Under the pieces are notes generated by a model that did not search any database, was not told the DNA's origin, and worked only from the letters and a program-made list of their open reading frames with translations. Both the position numbers and the translations under genes were made by a program. This document shows, piece after piece, positions 16,835 through 24,683 of a stretch of DNA of 36,403 bases. Every line of letters starts with the position of its first letter. Position 1 is the first letter of the stretch. The DNA is from JABAAI01 sp965242745 (GTDB lineage: Bacteria; Spirochaetota; Leptospiria; Leptospirales; Leptonemataceae), in contig CBDETG010000007.1 of assembly GCA_965242745.1 (NCBI GenBank), positions 1-36,403 of the forward strand, read 5' to 3'.

Positions 16835-16955
16835 GAGCCTGCGCTCCCTTATCGCTTTTGTAACACTATGTAAAAATACACGTGCCTAATATTTTTTTGT
16901 CTTGTAATATGCGATTTCTTCGTAACTTATAGTCATAAAATAAACGCAGAAAGAC

Positions 16956-17007
16956 TTGACATACTGAGCTTACCATGCAATGCTGCGTATGACAGCTTGG
17001 AGGGAAT
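16956..17007 (+). promoter_or_regulatory. Possible promoter and ribosome binding site for the 17008 gene
   Basis: TTGACA at 16956-16961 is a perfect -35 hexamer, but the -10 at the expected spacing (AATGCT, 16979) is poor. GGAGGG precedes ATG 17008 by a few bases. The block TGCTGCGTATGA plus a purine-rich ribosome site occurs again at 17046, upstream of a second in-frame ATG at 17077. Confidence 0.35.
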
Positions 17008-17751
17008 ATGTTAGATAAAGGGGCAGATGGCTTAGACAAAGGCAGTGCTGCGTATGATGGATTAGAGGAGATAGCAATGCCGCAAAGTCAAGACAGCAAA
17101 TTTGAAATATATGATTTCTTGCGCATTACTCTGGCAGCAGAGCACAGCCAGCTGAACGTGCGCGTGAATTTACCTTTGATTCACGTGCTTATTGAAAAAG
17201 CGAAAGGCAGTGATATTTACATATCAACGTGTCTGGAGTTTTCTCAGTCCTGCGAAGGCCAGACTCCCGAATCAGCAACTAACCAGCTTTGTTTTATTAT
17301 GTTTGAGTATTTTTTCATTGTTCTTGCAGACAAAAGCAAAGGGCAAAAATATCTGCGGGAAGAAATAGCAAGGCCGTGCAATAACCACTTATGGGATAAA
17401 GCTCGTAAATATAACTTAAGGAAATACGAAGATGAACTGTCTTTGATAGAAATGAGTCTGCGCAATGAAAGCAAGAGTAAAAGATTTGAGAAATTAAAAA
17501 ATAAATTTGCAATATCCAGCCAATCAGAGCAAAATACCGCTGACAATCAAGATATTACTATTCAACATCTAAGAGATGAATTAGAAAAAAAAGATAAGGT
17601 AATCAAGAGTATGCAAGAGCTTTTCGAGGAAGAAAAAAATAAAATACTTGAAGAAAACAAGTCTTTAAGAAGAGGAGGAATTGGGCACAAGCAGACTTTT
17701 TGGACCGAAGTGGATATGAAAGTTGCCCGATCTGCTATACCTATCTCATAG
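17008..17751 (+). CDS. Unknown protein with C-terminal coiled coil
   Basis: 247 residues from ATG 17008, or 224 from ATG 17077; both have good ribosome sites because the leader segment is duplicated. The shorter form (MPQSQDSKFEIYDFLRITLA) may be the ancestral start. The central part is mostly helical. Residues about 185-222 (HLRDELEKKDKVIKSMQELF and on) form a charged coiled coil. No known domain is recognised. It is followed 3 bp later by a 100-codon frame and, with it, lies between two copies of the 3' end of the type ISP gene, so it belongs to an inserted module. Confidence 0.55.
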   Translation: MLDKGADGLDKGSAAYDGLEEIAMPQSQDSKFEIYDFLRITLAAEHSQLNVRVNLPLIHVLIEKAKGSDIYISTCLEFSQSCEGQTPESATNQLCFIMFEYFFIVLADKSKGQKYLREEIARPCNNHLWDKARKYNLRKYEDELSLIEMSLRNESKSKRFEKLKNKFAISSQSEQNTADNQDITIQHLRDELEKKDKVIKSMQELFEEEKNKILEENKSLRRGGIGHKQTFWTEVDMKVARSAIPIS

Positions 17752-17754
17752 GCA

Positions 17755-18057
17755 ATGGAAAAAAACGTTTCTTTGGAGCTGGAAGATAGGTTATTTGCAT
17801 TTAAGTGTATATTTAAAATTTTAGAGAAGACTTTTGTTTTTGAATGGAATAATGTACCAAACCCTTACGAACTTCCCGAAAACTATACGGGAGTCTTAAA
17901 GTATTTTTTGTATAAAACCGGCAATGACAAGCATCCGCTAAGCCTAAAATTAACTACTGTACGAAATGGATGCGTGCGCGGTCAACTTCTAAAGCGCAGC
18001 GTTCTCAATATTACGGATTTGCCTCTTGTCCATTTTAGTGATTGCCTTAAAAAATAA
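17755..18057 (+). CDS. Unknown 100-residue protein
   Basis: It starts 3 bp after the stop of the coiled-coil gene, so the two are almost certainly cotranscribed. It is compact and strand-rich (FVFEWNNVPNPYELPENYTG, then LSLKLTTVRNGCVRG), with no membrane segment. It is not recognised. It ends directly before the diverged copy of the restriction gene's 3' end. The pairing suggests a two-component accessory unit, but nothing in the sequence shows its job. Confidence 0.5.
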   Translation: MEKNVSLELEDRLFAFKCIFKILEKTFVFEWNNVPNPYELPENYTGVLKYFLYKTGNDKHPLSLKLTTVRNGCVRGQLLKRSVLNITDLPLVHFSDCLKK

Positions 18058-18060
18058 GAC

Positions 18061-18193
18061 GGCATCGCAGACGATCCGAACAGCTATCGATTCGATTCAA
18101 GGCTCGGCGCGCTATGCGCTTTCTCTTTTGCTGCGCGTGCTGAGGCTGAGCATGGAGACAGTGGAGATTGTCGCTGCGCTGCCGGCGGAGTGA
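18061..18193 (+). pseudogene. Diverged second copy of the type ISP gene 3' end
   Basis: This stretch aligns with 16709-16834, the last 42 codons of the restriction gene. It shares DDPN, ARYALSLL and LSMETVEIV, a 25-bp identical run at TGAGCATGGAGACAGTGGAG and beyond, and the same GGCGGAGTGA end. One frame change splits it (near 18098-18105), and no upstream part of the gene is present. It is therefore a remnant of a different allele, not a simple recent duplication. Confidence 0.85.
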
Positions 18194-18197
18194 GCTT

Positions 18198-19547
18198 ATG
18201 ATAGAGAAAATAACGATACAAGGCTATAAGAGCGTCAATGAACAAATTGCATTTACGGCGGGGCAGATTACGGCTCTGGCGGGTGAAAATAATGCCGGCA
18301 AAACCAATATTATGCAGGCAATGAATGGGCAATGTAAAGGAATGTCTAAAAAAGAAAAAGACGCTGCTGCGCCAATAGGGGAAGCAGCGCAAGATTTTTC
18401 AGTAAAATTTTATGACGCAGATGGTAAGGATATTACTAATAAATATAATAAAGAAAACGTTATTTATATACCTGCTGATAAAGTTTCGGGGAAAGAACAA
18501 ACAAAAACAACGGGCGCTTCGCCGTTTCGTGATCAGGTTAAAGATTTATTGGGCAGTATCCTTAAGGAAATGCAAAAAAACGAGACTATGAAAAAAGCTA
18601 TGGATACGTTATGTGAGCAAGTAAAAAAAGAAACAGGAAATATTTTTTCTGATACAAATGAATTTTTGCAAAAAAATGCGCGCACAAAAATTGAAGTTGA
18701 TATGACAGAAATTACCGAAGATGCGATTTTAAAGGAACTTTTAAAAATTGGCGCTATTGACGGACGATTGCAAAAGCAATCGGCAGCAGAAAGAAATTCT
18801 GTTGATCTTGAAAATTTAGGGCAAGGAACGCAGCGGCTTTTGATAATTGGCTTATTTAAGGCCTTGGCGCAAGTCACAAAGGAAACCGATACGCCGCGAT
18901 TGATATTGATTGAAGAACCGGAGATATTTTTGCATCCAAAATTTAAGAGGAGCTTATTAGAAGTACTGAAAAAATTAGTACGGCATAGCTATAAAGAAAA
19001 CGGCACGTTGAAATCGCGTCCAACCCATACGCAAATTATTTTAACAACGCATGATCCGTATTTTGTACACTATGACGCCAGCAGCATTGAAAAATTCTAC
19101 GCTCATACGGTATATCGAAACAATGCGGGGTACACGCAGATGACTTTGGACAAGGTATTTGGCATTGAAGATGAGATGCTGCACATTTTATTGTATAGCC
19201 GCGTTCTCAAAGAGGCCAAAACAAAAGATAAGAAGGGAGTTGAACAAGATAACAATAAGGAATTTAAACAAAAGGAGCTTGAGGAATATATTAAGAAAGT
19301 TGCCGGCGCGGAGATCGAGAAAAGGAAATATTATAGTGATTTTGGCAAAGAAAAGCCGCCTGAAGAGCCCAGCCTCCCTATATATATACGCAATCAAATA
19401 CACCATCCTGAAAATAAATATACGCTTGGGCTTATTGATACGGCTAATTATGCGGAAGATAAATTGGGGAAAAAGAATTATTATACGGAAGATGATTTGA
19501 AAAAATCGATAGGGATTCTAAATCGGTGTTTGGCTTCTGAAAAGTAA
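18198..19547 (+). CDS. SMC/OLD-like AAA ATPase with C-terminal IHHP motif
   Basis: 449 residues from ATG 18198, 4 bp after the stop of the type ISP remnant. The ABC/SMC-type ATPase parts are: Walker A GENNAGKT (29-36), signature LGQGTQRLLI, Walker B LILIEEPEIFLHP and the switch histidine ILTTHDPYFV. The lid between them is short. The C-terminus contains YIRNQIHHPENKYT, followed by YTEDDLKKSI, a motif that I associate from memory with ATPases of abortive-infection and retron-type systems. No TOPRIM or nuclease domain is visible. Its tight spacing to a restriction-gene stop suggests that the ATPase was originally the downstream gene of a type ISP operon. Confidence 0.75.
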   Translation: MIEKITIQGYKSVNEQIAFTAGQITALAGENNAGKTNIMQAMNGQCKGMSKKEKDAAAPIGEAAQDFSVKFYDADGKDITNKYNKENVIYIPADKVSGKEQTKTTGASPFRDQVKDLLGSILKEMQKNETMKKAMDTLCEQVKKETGNIFSDTNEFLQKNARTKIEVDMTEITEDAILKELLKIGAIDGRLQKQSAAERNSVDLENLGQGTQRLLIIGLFKALAQVTKETDTPRLILIEEPEIFLHPKFKRSLLEVLKKLVRHSYKENGTLKSRPTHTQIILTTHDPYFVHYDASSIEKFYAHTVYRNNAGYTQMTLDKVFGIEDEMLHILLYSRVLKEAKTKDKKGVEQDNNKEFKQKELEEYIKKVAGAEIEKRKYYSDFGKEKPPEEPSLPIYIRNQIHHPENKYTLGLIDTANYAEDKLGKKNYYTEDDLKKSIGILNRCLASEK

Positions 19548-19780
19548 ATAATGATGGCTGCACCAGTGAAAGCGACACTTGTTTGCAATAGCCCCGTCTG
19601 CGCAGGCAGGTCTTTTTTTCTTGACACTCCCCCCTATCTTTGCTTAGCTGTAAATAGCGCCCTGGTCTTGTGTTGCCTGCTTATGCAGGCGCCTTCCTTT
19701 GTTTTTTTAATCATAGCACAAGGCCAGCAAGCATTAGGCTTTGCGTTACGTTTTTAGATTTTTCATAAGCACAAGGCCGG

Positions 19781-19817
19781 GCCAGCTTGCTATCGTCTAA
19801 GGCTATAGCAAGCTGGC
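19781..19817 (+). promoter_or_regulatory. Perfect 13-bp hairpin just upstream of a start codon
   Basis: GCCAGCTTGCTAT (19781-19793) pairs exactly with ATAGCAAGCTGGC (19805-19817) around an 11-nt loop, 10 nt before ATG 19828. It is followed by TTGTATTATC, not a T-run, so a translational or transcript-stability role is as likely as termination. The second gene copy at 20407 lacks it. The remaining spacer (19548-19780) contains a short GCCTGC/GCAGGC stem before a T-rich stretch (near 19677-19712), a weak terminator candidate for the ATPase gene. Confidence 0.6.
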
Positions 19818-19827
19818 TTGTATTATC

Positions 19828-20388
19828 ATGGCAACACAGACACAGACAAAAGCCCCGCCTGCCAGCAGATCGCGGGCAGGAAGGACACAGCGCAAGGCTA
19901 GCTTTAGGGCTTTGCAAGCGGGCAAGGACGCAGCGGTCTATCTCTTAGAGTATATACATAGAGACTTGCTCTCTAGGCTGGACGGCGTAGACCGTAAAAT
20001 AGACGGCTTAGAAAGCAAAGTAAATAAGAAAATAGACGGCTTAGAAAGCAAAGTAAATGAGAAAATAGATGGCCTAGATAGAAAAGTAGATGAAAAAATA
20101 GAAAAGCAAACAAGGCATTTTCACTGGATTATGGGAATAGGCTTTACAGTTATAGGCGGCGGCTTGCTTACTGTTATGCTCTACTTACACAGCGACACAA
20201 AGCAAAACATACAGCGACTCGACTCACGCATAGACAAGATAGAGTCACGCATAGACAGGATAGAGTCACGCATAAACAAGATAGAGTCTAGCATACAGGA
20301 AATACGCACACTGCTTATACAAAGCATGCAGCGACAAGGCCTGCCCCTGCCCGCAAAGCAGGCGGGCGCGCAGTCAGGCAAGCGATAG
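19828..20388 (+). CDS. Coiled-coil single-pass membrane protein, longer tandem copy
   Basis: 186 residues: a basic, Ser/Ala/Pro-rich head (1-25); then three 11-residue units (KIDGLESKVNK, KIDGLESKVNE, KIDGLDRKVDE); one transmembrane helix (about 97-119, WIMGIGFTVIGGGLLTVMLY); and heptads RIDKIES, RIDRIES, RINKIES. The order coiled coil, membrane, coiled coil recalls Borrelia Bdr and XhlA-like proteins, but only in architecture. The next gene is nearly identical with fewer repeat units, so the internal repeats expand or contract. The tail GLPLPAKQAGAQSGKR is unique to this copy. Role unknown. Confidence 0.7.
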   Translation: MATQTQTKAPPASRSRAGRTQRKASFRALQAGKDAAVYLLEYIHRDLLSRLDGVDRKIDGLESKVNKKIDGLESKVNEKIDGLDRKVDEKIEKQTRHFHWIMGIGFTVIGGGLLTVMLYLHSDTKQNIQRLDSRIDKIESRIDRIESRINKIESSIQEIRTLLIQSMQRQGLPLPAKQAGAQSGKR

Positions 20389-20406
20389 AGAAGCGTATTA
20401 TTTATC

Positions 20407-20841
20407 ATGGCAACACAGACACAGACAAAAGCCCCGCCTGCCAGCAGATCGCGGGCAGGAAGGACACAGCGCAAGGCTATCTTTACAACTTTGCAAGCGG
20501 GCAAGGACGCAGCGGTCTATCTCTTAGAGTATATACATAGAGACTTGCTCTCTAGGCTGGACGGCGTAGATCGTAAAATAGATGGCTTAGATAGAAAAGT
20601 AGATGAAAAAATAGAAAAGCAAACAAGGCATTTTCACTGGATTATGGGAATAGGCTTTACAGTTATAGGCGGCGGCTTGCTTACTGTTATGCTCTACTTA
20701 CACAGCGACACAAAGCAAAACATACAGCGACTCGACTCACGCATAGACAGGATAGAGTCACGCATAAACAAGATAGAGTCTAGCATACAGGAAATACGCA
20801 CACTGCTTATACAAAGCTTACAGAAAAACACAAGCCGGTGA
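20407..20841 (+). CDS. Coiled-coil single-pass membrane protein, shorter tandem copy
   Basis: 144 residues, 18 bp after the first copy. The DNA is almost identical through the head and membrane helix. It has one 11-residue unit instead of three (33-bp steps) and two heptads instead of three (21-bp step). It has a different C-terminus (LQKNTSR) and substitutions at ASFRA/AIFTT. All differences are in frame, so both copies look selected. The tandem arrangement invites recombination between copies. Confidence 0.7.
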   Translation: MATQTQTKAPPASRSRAGRTQRKAIFTTLQAGKDAAVYLLEYIHRDLLSRLDGVDRKIDGLDRKVDEKIEKQTRHFHWIMGIGFTVIGGGLLTVMLYLHSDTKQNIQRLDSRIDRIESRINKIESSIQEIRTLLIQSLQKNTSR

Positions 20842-21127
20842 TAGCCTGCGTATATTGATCATGCAAAAGCAAAGCAAGGACAGGCTTTTTAGATATTTAC
20901 TCTATTCTCTTTAGCTGGTCTTGCGCTCGTTATCATAACGCTTATAGCAGGCGCCTTTGGCCTTGGCTAGTTTAGTCAAAGCCAATATAGGCCTGCTTGC
21001 GCAAGTAAAACACTACTTGCATACAATAGCCACAGGTAGAAACTAGCAAGCCAAGCTTTTTGATAAGCAAGGCGGGGAATGCTACTAAAAGTGTCCTAAA
21101 GTCAGCCTGAAGGATCATATAGTTCCC
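20842..21127. other. Intergenic, nothing supported
   Basis: Contains several GCCTTGGC-like and GCCTGCTT-like short inverted segments and a stop-rich stretch with a faintly protein-like string (LASLVKANIGLLAQVKHYL), possibly a decayed gene. I cannot support a feature here. Confidence 0.3.
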
Positions 21128-21192
21128 AATTTTATGGGTACTATATACCTAAAACCACAAAAAATGTCACACCATTATAGTAATGTAAGGTT

Positions 21193-22084
21193 ATGAAGAC
21201 ATTGATGGACTTTACAAATAGATCTGCCAAACAAGCTGACTGCATAAAACATCTTGAAAGTATAAGATATAAGGATGGCATATATTGCCCACACTGCATG
21301 CATACTAAAATCTATAAAACGCAAAAGAAGTATCGTTGTGCCAATAAAGCTTGCCGTAAAGATTTCACAGTCACAGTAGACACAGTATTTCATAATAGCC
21401 AGATACCGTTACAAAAATGGTTTATTGCTATATTCTTAATTACTACAAGTAAAAAAAGGAGTTTCCAGCGTTCAGCTTGCGCGTCAATTAGGCGTCACAC
21501 AAAAGACGGCTTGGTTTATGGATCACCGCATACGCCACGCGTATAACGAGGATCAAGCAGTGTTTTCAGGCATAGTAGAGGTAGACGAAATGTTTGTGGG
21601 TGGTAAAGAAAAGAACAAGCACGCCAGTAAAAAGAAAGGCGCGTTGCCTCCGAAAGCCGCTGTCGTGGGCATAATCAATCGTGAGCAAAAGCAAGTCATA
21701 GCAAAGCACGTGCCGAATACAAAAGCAATAACGCTAAAGAGCTATATTTATGATAATGTAGCGATGGGCTCTGTTGTTATGACGGATGATAATATGGGCT
21801 ATAGGCGTATGCAGCATGCGTATAAGCATAGAGCAGGCAAGCATGGGCAAGGTGAATATGTGAAAGGTGAGTGCCACACTAATAGCATAGAGTCGTTTTG
21901 GGCGACATTCAAGCGTGGCTATATCGGGATATACCACTATATGAGCTCGAAGCATTTACAAAAATATGTTGATGAATTTATGTTTAGACATAATAATAAA
22001 GAAATTTCAAGCGCAGGCTTATTAAATTTCACTTTAGAAAATATGAATAACAGAATAAGCTACAAGGAGCTCACCAGTGGATAA
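21193..22084 (+). pseudogene. IS1595-family transposase, frameshifted at an A7 run
   Basis: The N-terminal zinc ribbon (CPHCMHTKIY, then CANKACRKDF) leads into a helix-turn-helix region. The DDE domain is in the second frame: VEVDEMFVGGKEKN, VVMTDDNMGYRR and SIESFWATFKRG supply the acidic triad. The frames join at 21450-21462 (AGTAAAAAAAGGAG): with six A instead of seven, the protein reads SKKGVSSVQLARQLGVTQKT, the normal family sequence. The needed shift is +1, so ordinary -1 frameshifting would not restore it. Transcriptional slippage on A7 could, because losing one A gives the full product. About 295 residues when restored. Confidence 0.88.
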
Positions 22085-22184
22085 AGACAGCAAAGACAGT
22101 AAGGACAGCAAAGACATAGAGGATTGCTCATTTGATGAAGCTCTAGAGGTTCTTTTGAACCCGCTAAAGCAAAGCAGCAAGTAA
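22077..22184 (+). CDS. 35-residue frame coupled to the IS1595 transposase
   Basis: It starts at GTG 22077 inside the last transposase codons (overlap 8 nt), with AAGGAG 7-8 nt upstream. It reads VDKDSKDSKDSKDIEDCSFD and continues EALEVLLNPLKQSSK. Short 'SFDEAL..LL' proteins are familiar next to transposases of this type, possibly as small regulators; this is from memory. The DSK repeats at the start are three tandem 9-bp units. Confidence 0.5.
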   Translation: MDKDSKDSKDSKDIEDCSFDEALEVLLNPLKQSSK

Positions 22185-22354
22185 TTCTATGAACAGTCTT
22201 GTAACTCTGTCAATGAATGAGAAAGATTAGAGAGTATAAGCAAATGCAGCTATTTTAGACTATTCCTGTGGTTTTAGGTATATAGTACCCAATTTTATTT
22301 AGATAAGGAAATTATTTTACTTGCTTTTTTTGCCCTAGGATATTGGATGAGCTT

Positions 22355-23425
22355 ATGTTGTTTTCTACTTTTTTCCCCCGCAATAGTATCATAAAATATA
22401 GTTGCAGCCTTGCTTCTTTCCTTTTTTGTTTTCTGTCTTTAAGCGCCTTGCAAGCTCAGATACGTTGTCCTGCCTGCGATACAGATGAAGTTGCGGGACT
22501 AAACAACGTTCTAGAACAGCACTACTTGCAAGATTTAGTAAAAAGCTATGCTGAGGCCCATTCTGTTACGGGTGCGCTTTCGGCTCCTTACATTGGGCAG
22601 GTCCGTATTAATCGCATTAGTCTAGGCGCCCAGCTTAACCTTGGAAGACGCGAGGAAACGGAAAATACTTATACAAGCGAAAGTGGAGAGCGTATTTCTT
22701 CTTTAAGTAAGCCTACAAACTACTCTGCTTTCGGAAGCCTCTTTATAGGGCTGAATTTAGGCGGGCTTTTTAATTGGTTTGGTATGGCAGACAGGCTTTT
22801 GCATCTACCCCCTGTGCTCTCATTAGATCGCATTGATGTCTTGGCGTCGAGCGCAGATTCTAATAACACCCTAACACTAGAGGGCGCGAGTTATAGTTTT
22901 AAGAGTAATTACGTGGGTATCCATTATCAAATTATCAACGGCCTCACCTTCCCTGTATTAGGAGGATGGAAAGGAATTGTGCTTGGTCTGGGATACGGTT
23001 CTTCAGAGGTGCGTTTCAGAGAGAAAAACGATGATTTACAAAGAATTGCCTTAGCGGGCGGAGACTGGATCAGCAGCCATGAAGTATTCACGCTCAGTAG
23101 CAAAATGGACAGCTTCCCCGTAGAATTGAAAACAGGTCTTAGCATGCTTTTTATACATTTCTCTGCTACTGCCGGCGTTGTAAGCAATACGGGGAAAAGC
23201 ATATTGAAATATGAAAGATCAGGCACGCTTAGGCAAAGCGATGGCACATCTGTAGGGGAGCTGAACGCAGACCTGCGCGCAGAGGTGAAAACAAGCGATA
23301 CTCTTCCTTACTATAAAATGGGCGTGGAATTCCCTTTAGCTCCTTTCTTCCACGCTTCCTTTGAAAGCACCTATGCCAGTGGAGGTTTGTATGCCTATGT
23401 CTTAGGGGCGCGCTTGGATTTTTAG
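22355..23425 (+). CDS. Outer-membrane beta-barrel-like protein
   Basis: About 356 residues from ATG 22355; a TTG at 22343 would add four. A signal peptide (hydrophobic core about 20-36, cleavage after ALQA) is followed by RCPACDTDEVAGLNN and then many alternating strands (GIVLGLGYGSSEVRF, LKTGLSMLFIHFSATAG), ending in aromatic LDF, the usual C-terminal outer-membrane signal. The CPAC pair just after cleavage and the overall size recall Leptospira Lsa36-type surface proteins, but I cannot confirm membership. Only 26 bp separate it from infC, so it may lie in the same transcript. The IS1595 element ends 57-64 bp upstream. Confidence 0.7.
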   Translation: MLFSTFFPRNSIIKYSCSLASFLFCFLSLSALQAQIRCPACDTDEVAGLNNVLEQHYLQDLVKSYAEAHSVTGALSAPYIGQVRINRISLGAQLNLGRREETENTYTSESGERISSLSKPTNYSAFGSLFIGLNLGGLFNWFGMADRLLHLPPVLSLDRIDVLASSADSNNTLTLEGASYSFKSNYVGIHYQIINGLTFPVLGGWKGIVLGLGYGSSEVRFREKNDDLQRIALAGGDWISSHEVFTLSSKMDSFPVELKTGLSMLFIHFSATAGVVSNTGKSILKYERSGTLRQSDGTSVGELNADLRAEVKTSDTLPYYKMGVEFPLAPFFHASFESTYASGGLYAYVLGARLDF

Positions 23426-23451
23426 GGTATACTTTACTGCAGTAGCTGCGC

Positions 23452-24099
23452 ATGTTTAAAAAGAAGTTCCATTTCAAGCAGGCAAAAAAGGAATTACGTA
23501 TAAATGAACGTATACGCGCTCCCCGTGTACGACTCATCAGCGCAGAAGGCAGCCCTGAAGTAGTAGAGCGCTCTGTCGCCTTGCGTAGAGCCCAAGCCTT
23601 AGGCATGGACCTAGTCGAGGTTTCTCCCAACCAAGACCCGCCCGTATGCCGTATCATCAATTATGGGAAGTATAAGTTTGAACAAAAGAAGCGCAAGCGG
23701 GAGCAGAGCCGTAAGCAGAAGCATTTTACAATTAAGGAAATCAAATTACGTCCAAAAATCGCCATGCACGACTACGATCTGAAAAAACGTAACGCCGCCA
23801 CCTTTCTTGAGCATGGTGACAAAGTGAAAGTAAGCGTACGTTTTCGAGGGCGTGAAATTGCGCATCCCGAAATAGGCATGGCATTGATGAATCGTTTGGC
23901 TAAGGAATTACAAGAATTAGGCGGCCTCTTAGAGGTCCCAGCCCAACAGATAGGAAGGCAAATCCACATGGTTTTAGCCCCTCAGTCAGGCCAACATAAA
24001 CCTAAGGTCATACAAAAAAAGCTTGCTAAAAAGGATGAGCAAAAAGACTCTGGAGCCCGCGTGAGCTCTGGGACATCTCATAGGCCCTTGCCCGCTTAG
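23452..24099 (+). CDS. infC: Translation initiation factor IF-3
   Basis: 215 residues, intact. The N-domain carries LRINERIRAPRVRLI and GMDLVEVSPNQDPPVCRIINYGKYKFEQ; the C-domain carries IKEIKLRPKIAMHDYDLKKR and KVKVSVRFRGREIAHPE. A basic extension of about 30 residues follows the usual end (KPKVIQKKLAKKDEQ and on). IF-3 binds the 30S subunit and controls start-codon selection. It is followed by rpmI and rplT, the classic cluster order. ATG 23452 is used; IF-3 genes often start with rare codons, but no better candidate is seen. Confidence 0.97.
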   Translation: MFKKKFHFKQAKKELRINERIRAPRVRLISAEGSPEVVERSVALRRAQALGMDLVEVSPNQDPPVCRIINYGKYKFEQKKRKREQSRKQKHFTIKEIKLRPKIAMHDYDLKKRNAATFLEHGDKVKVSVRFRGREIAHPEIGMALMNRLAKELQELGGLLEVPAQQIGRQIHMVLAPQSGQHKPKVIQKKLAKKDEQKDSGARVSSGTSHRPLPA

Positions 24100-24131
24100 A
24101 GCGCCTAGGGCTGGCTAGTCGCCGTTATATC

Positions 24132-24335
24132 ATGCCAAAACTGAAAACAAACCGCGCTGCCGCCAAGCGCTTTCGTTTTACGGCAAGCGGCAAGGTCCGT
24201 CGTTCCTATGCCTTTGTAAACCACATACTCAGTAAGAAGTCTACAAAGCGCAAACGGCAGCTGCGCGGCTGTGGCTTGGTGAAAGCTTGTGATCAAAAAG
24301 AAGTAGAAAGGCTCTTAGCCAATGGCTCTTATTAA
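24132..24335 (+). CDS. rpmI: 50S ribosomal protein L35
   Basis: 67 residues, basic, with the family opening MPKLKTNRAAAKRFRFTASG and KVRRSYAFVNHILSKKSTKR. A component of the large ribosomal subunit. It lies 32 bp after infC and 3 bp before rplT, one operon. Confidence 0.96.
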   Translation: MPKLKTNRAAAKRFRFTASGKVRRSYAFVNHILSKKSTKRKRQLRGCGLVKACDQKEVERLLANGSY

Positions 24336-24338
24336 ATT

Positions 24339-24683
24339 ATGCGTTCTACAAATGGCTCTATACATCGCAGGCGCCGGCAAAGGCTCTTGAAAAAAGCTAA
24401 GGGCTTTCGCGGCTCTGGACATCGCTTGTATCGTACTGCAAAAAGCGCGGTCATGAAAGCAGGTCAGCATGCCTATAATTCCCGTCGTCAGTTCAAAAGA
24501 GATATGCGTTCTTTGTGGATCATGCGTATTAATGCTGCCGTCCGTAAACAGGGCATGTCATATTCTGTCTTTATGTATAAAGCAGGGAAATCTGGTCTGG
24601 CTTTGAATCGTTTTGCATTGGCAAAACTTGCTGTAGAAGAGCCTGATTCTTTTGCAGCTCTCGTAAAAAGCTTAGACGCCTAA
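24339..24683 (+). CDS. rplT: 50S ribosomal protein L20
   Basis: 114 residues, intact. RRRQRLLKKAKGFRGSGHRL and RRQFKRDMRSLWIMRINAAV are diagnostic for L20, which binds 23S rRNA early in 50S assembly. Only 3 bp after rpmI. L20 represses its own operon in other bacteria, but I see no leader structure that proves it here. Confidence 0.97.
   Translation: MRSTNGSIHRRRRQRLLKKAKGFRGSGHRLYRTAKSAVMKAGQHAYNSRRQFKRDMRSLWIMRINAAVRKQGMSYSVFMYKAGKSGLALNRFALAKLAVEEPDSFAALVKSLDA

Larger units (their letters stand above)
21136..22290 (+). mobile_element. Complete IS1595-family insertion sequence
   Basis: 1,155 bp with perfect 24-bp terminal inverted repeats (21136-21159, 22267-22290), each beginning GGGTACTATATACCTAAAAC. 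An 8-bp target duplication AATTTTAT flanks it (21128-21135, 22291-22298); 8 bp is the usual duplication length for this family. It contains a frameshifted transposase and a small coupled frame. It sits about 60 bp upstream of an outer-membrane protein gene and may affect that gene's expression. Intact ends and duplication indicate a recent insertion. Confidence 0.93.
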
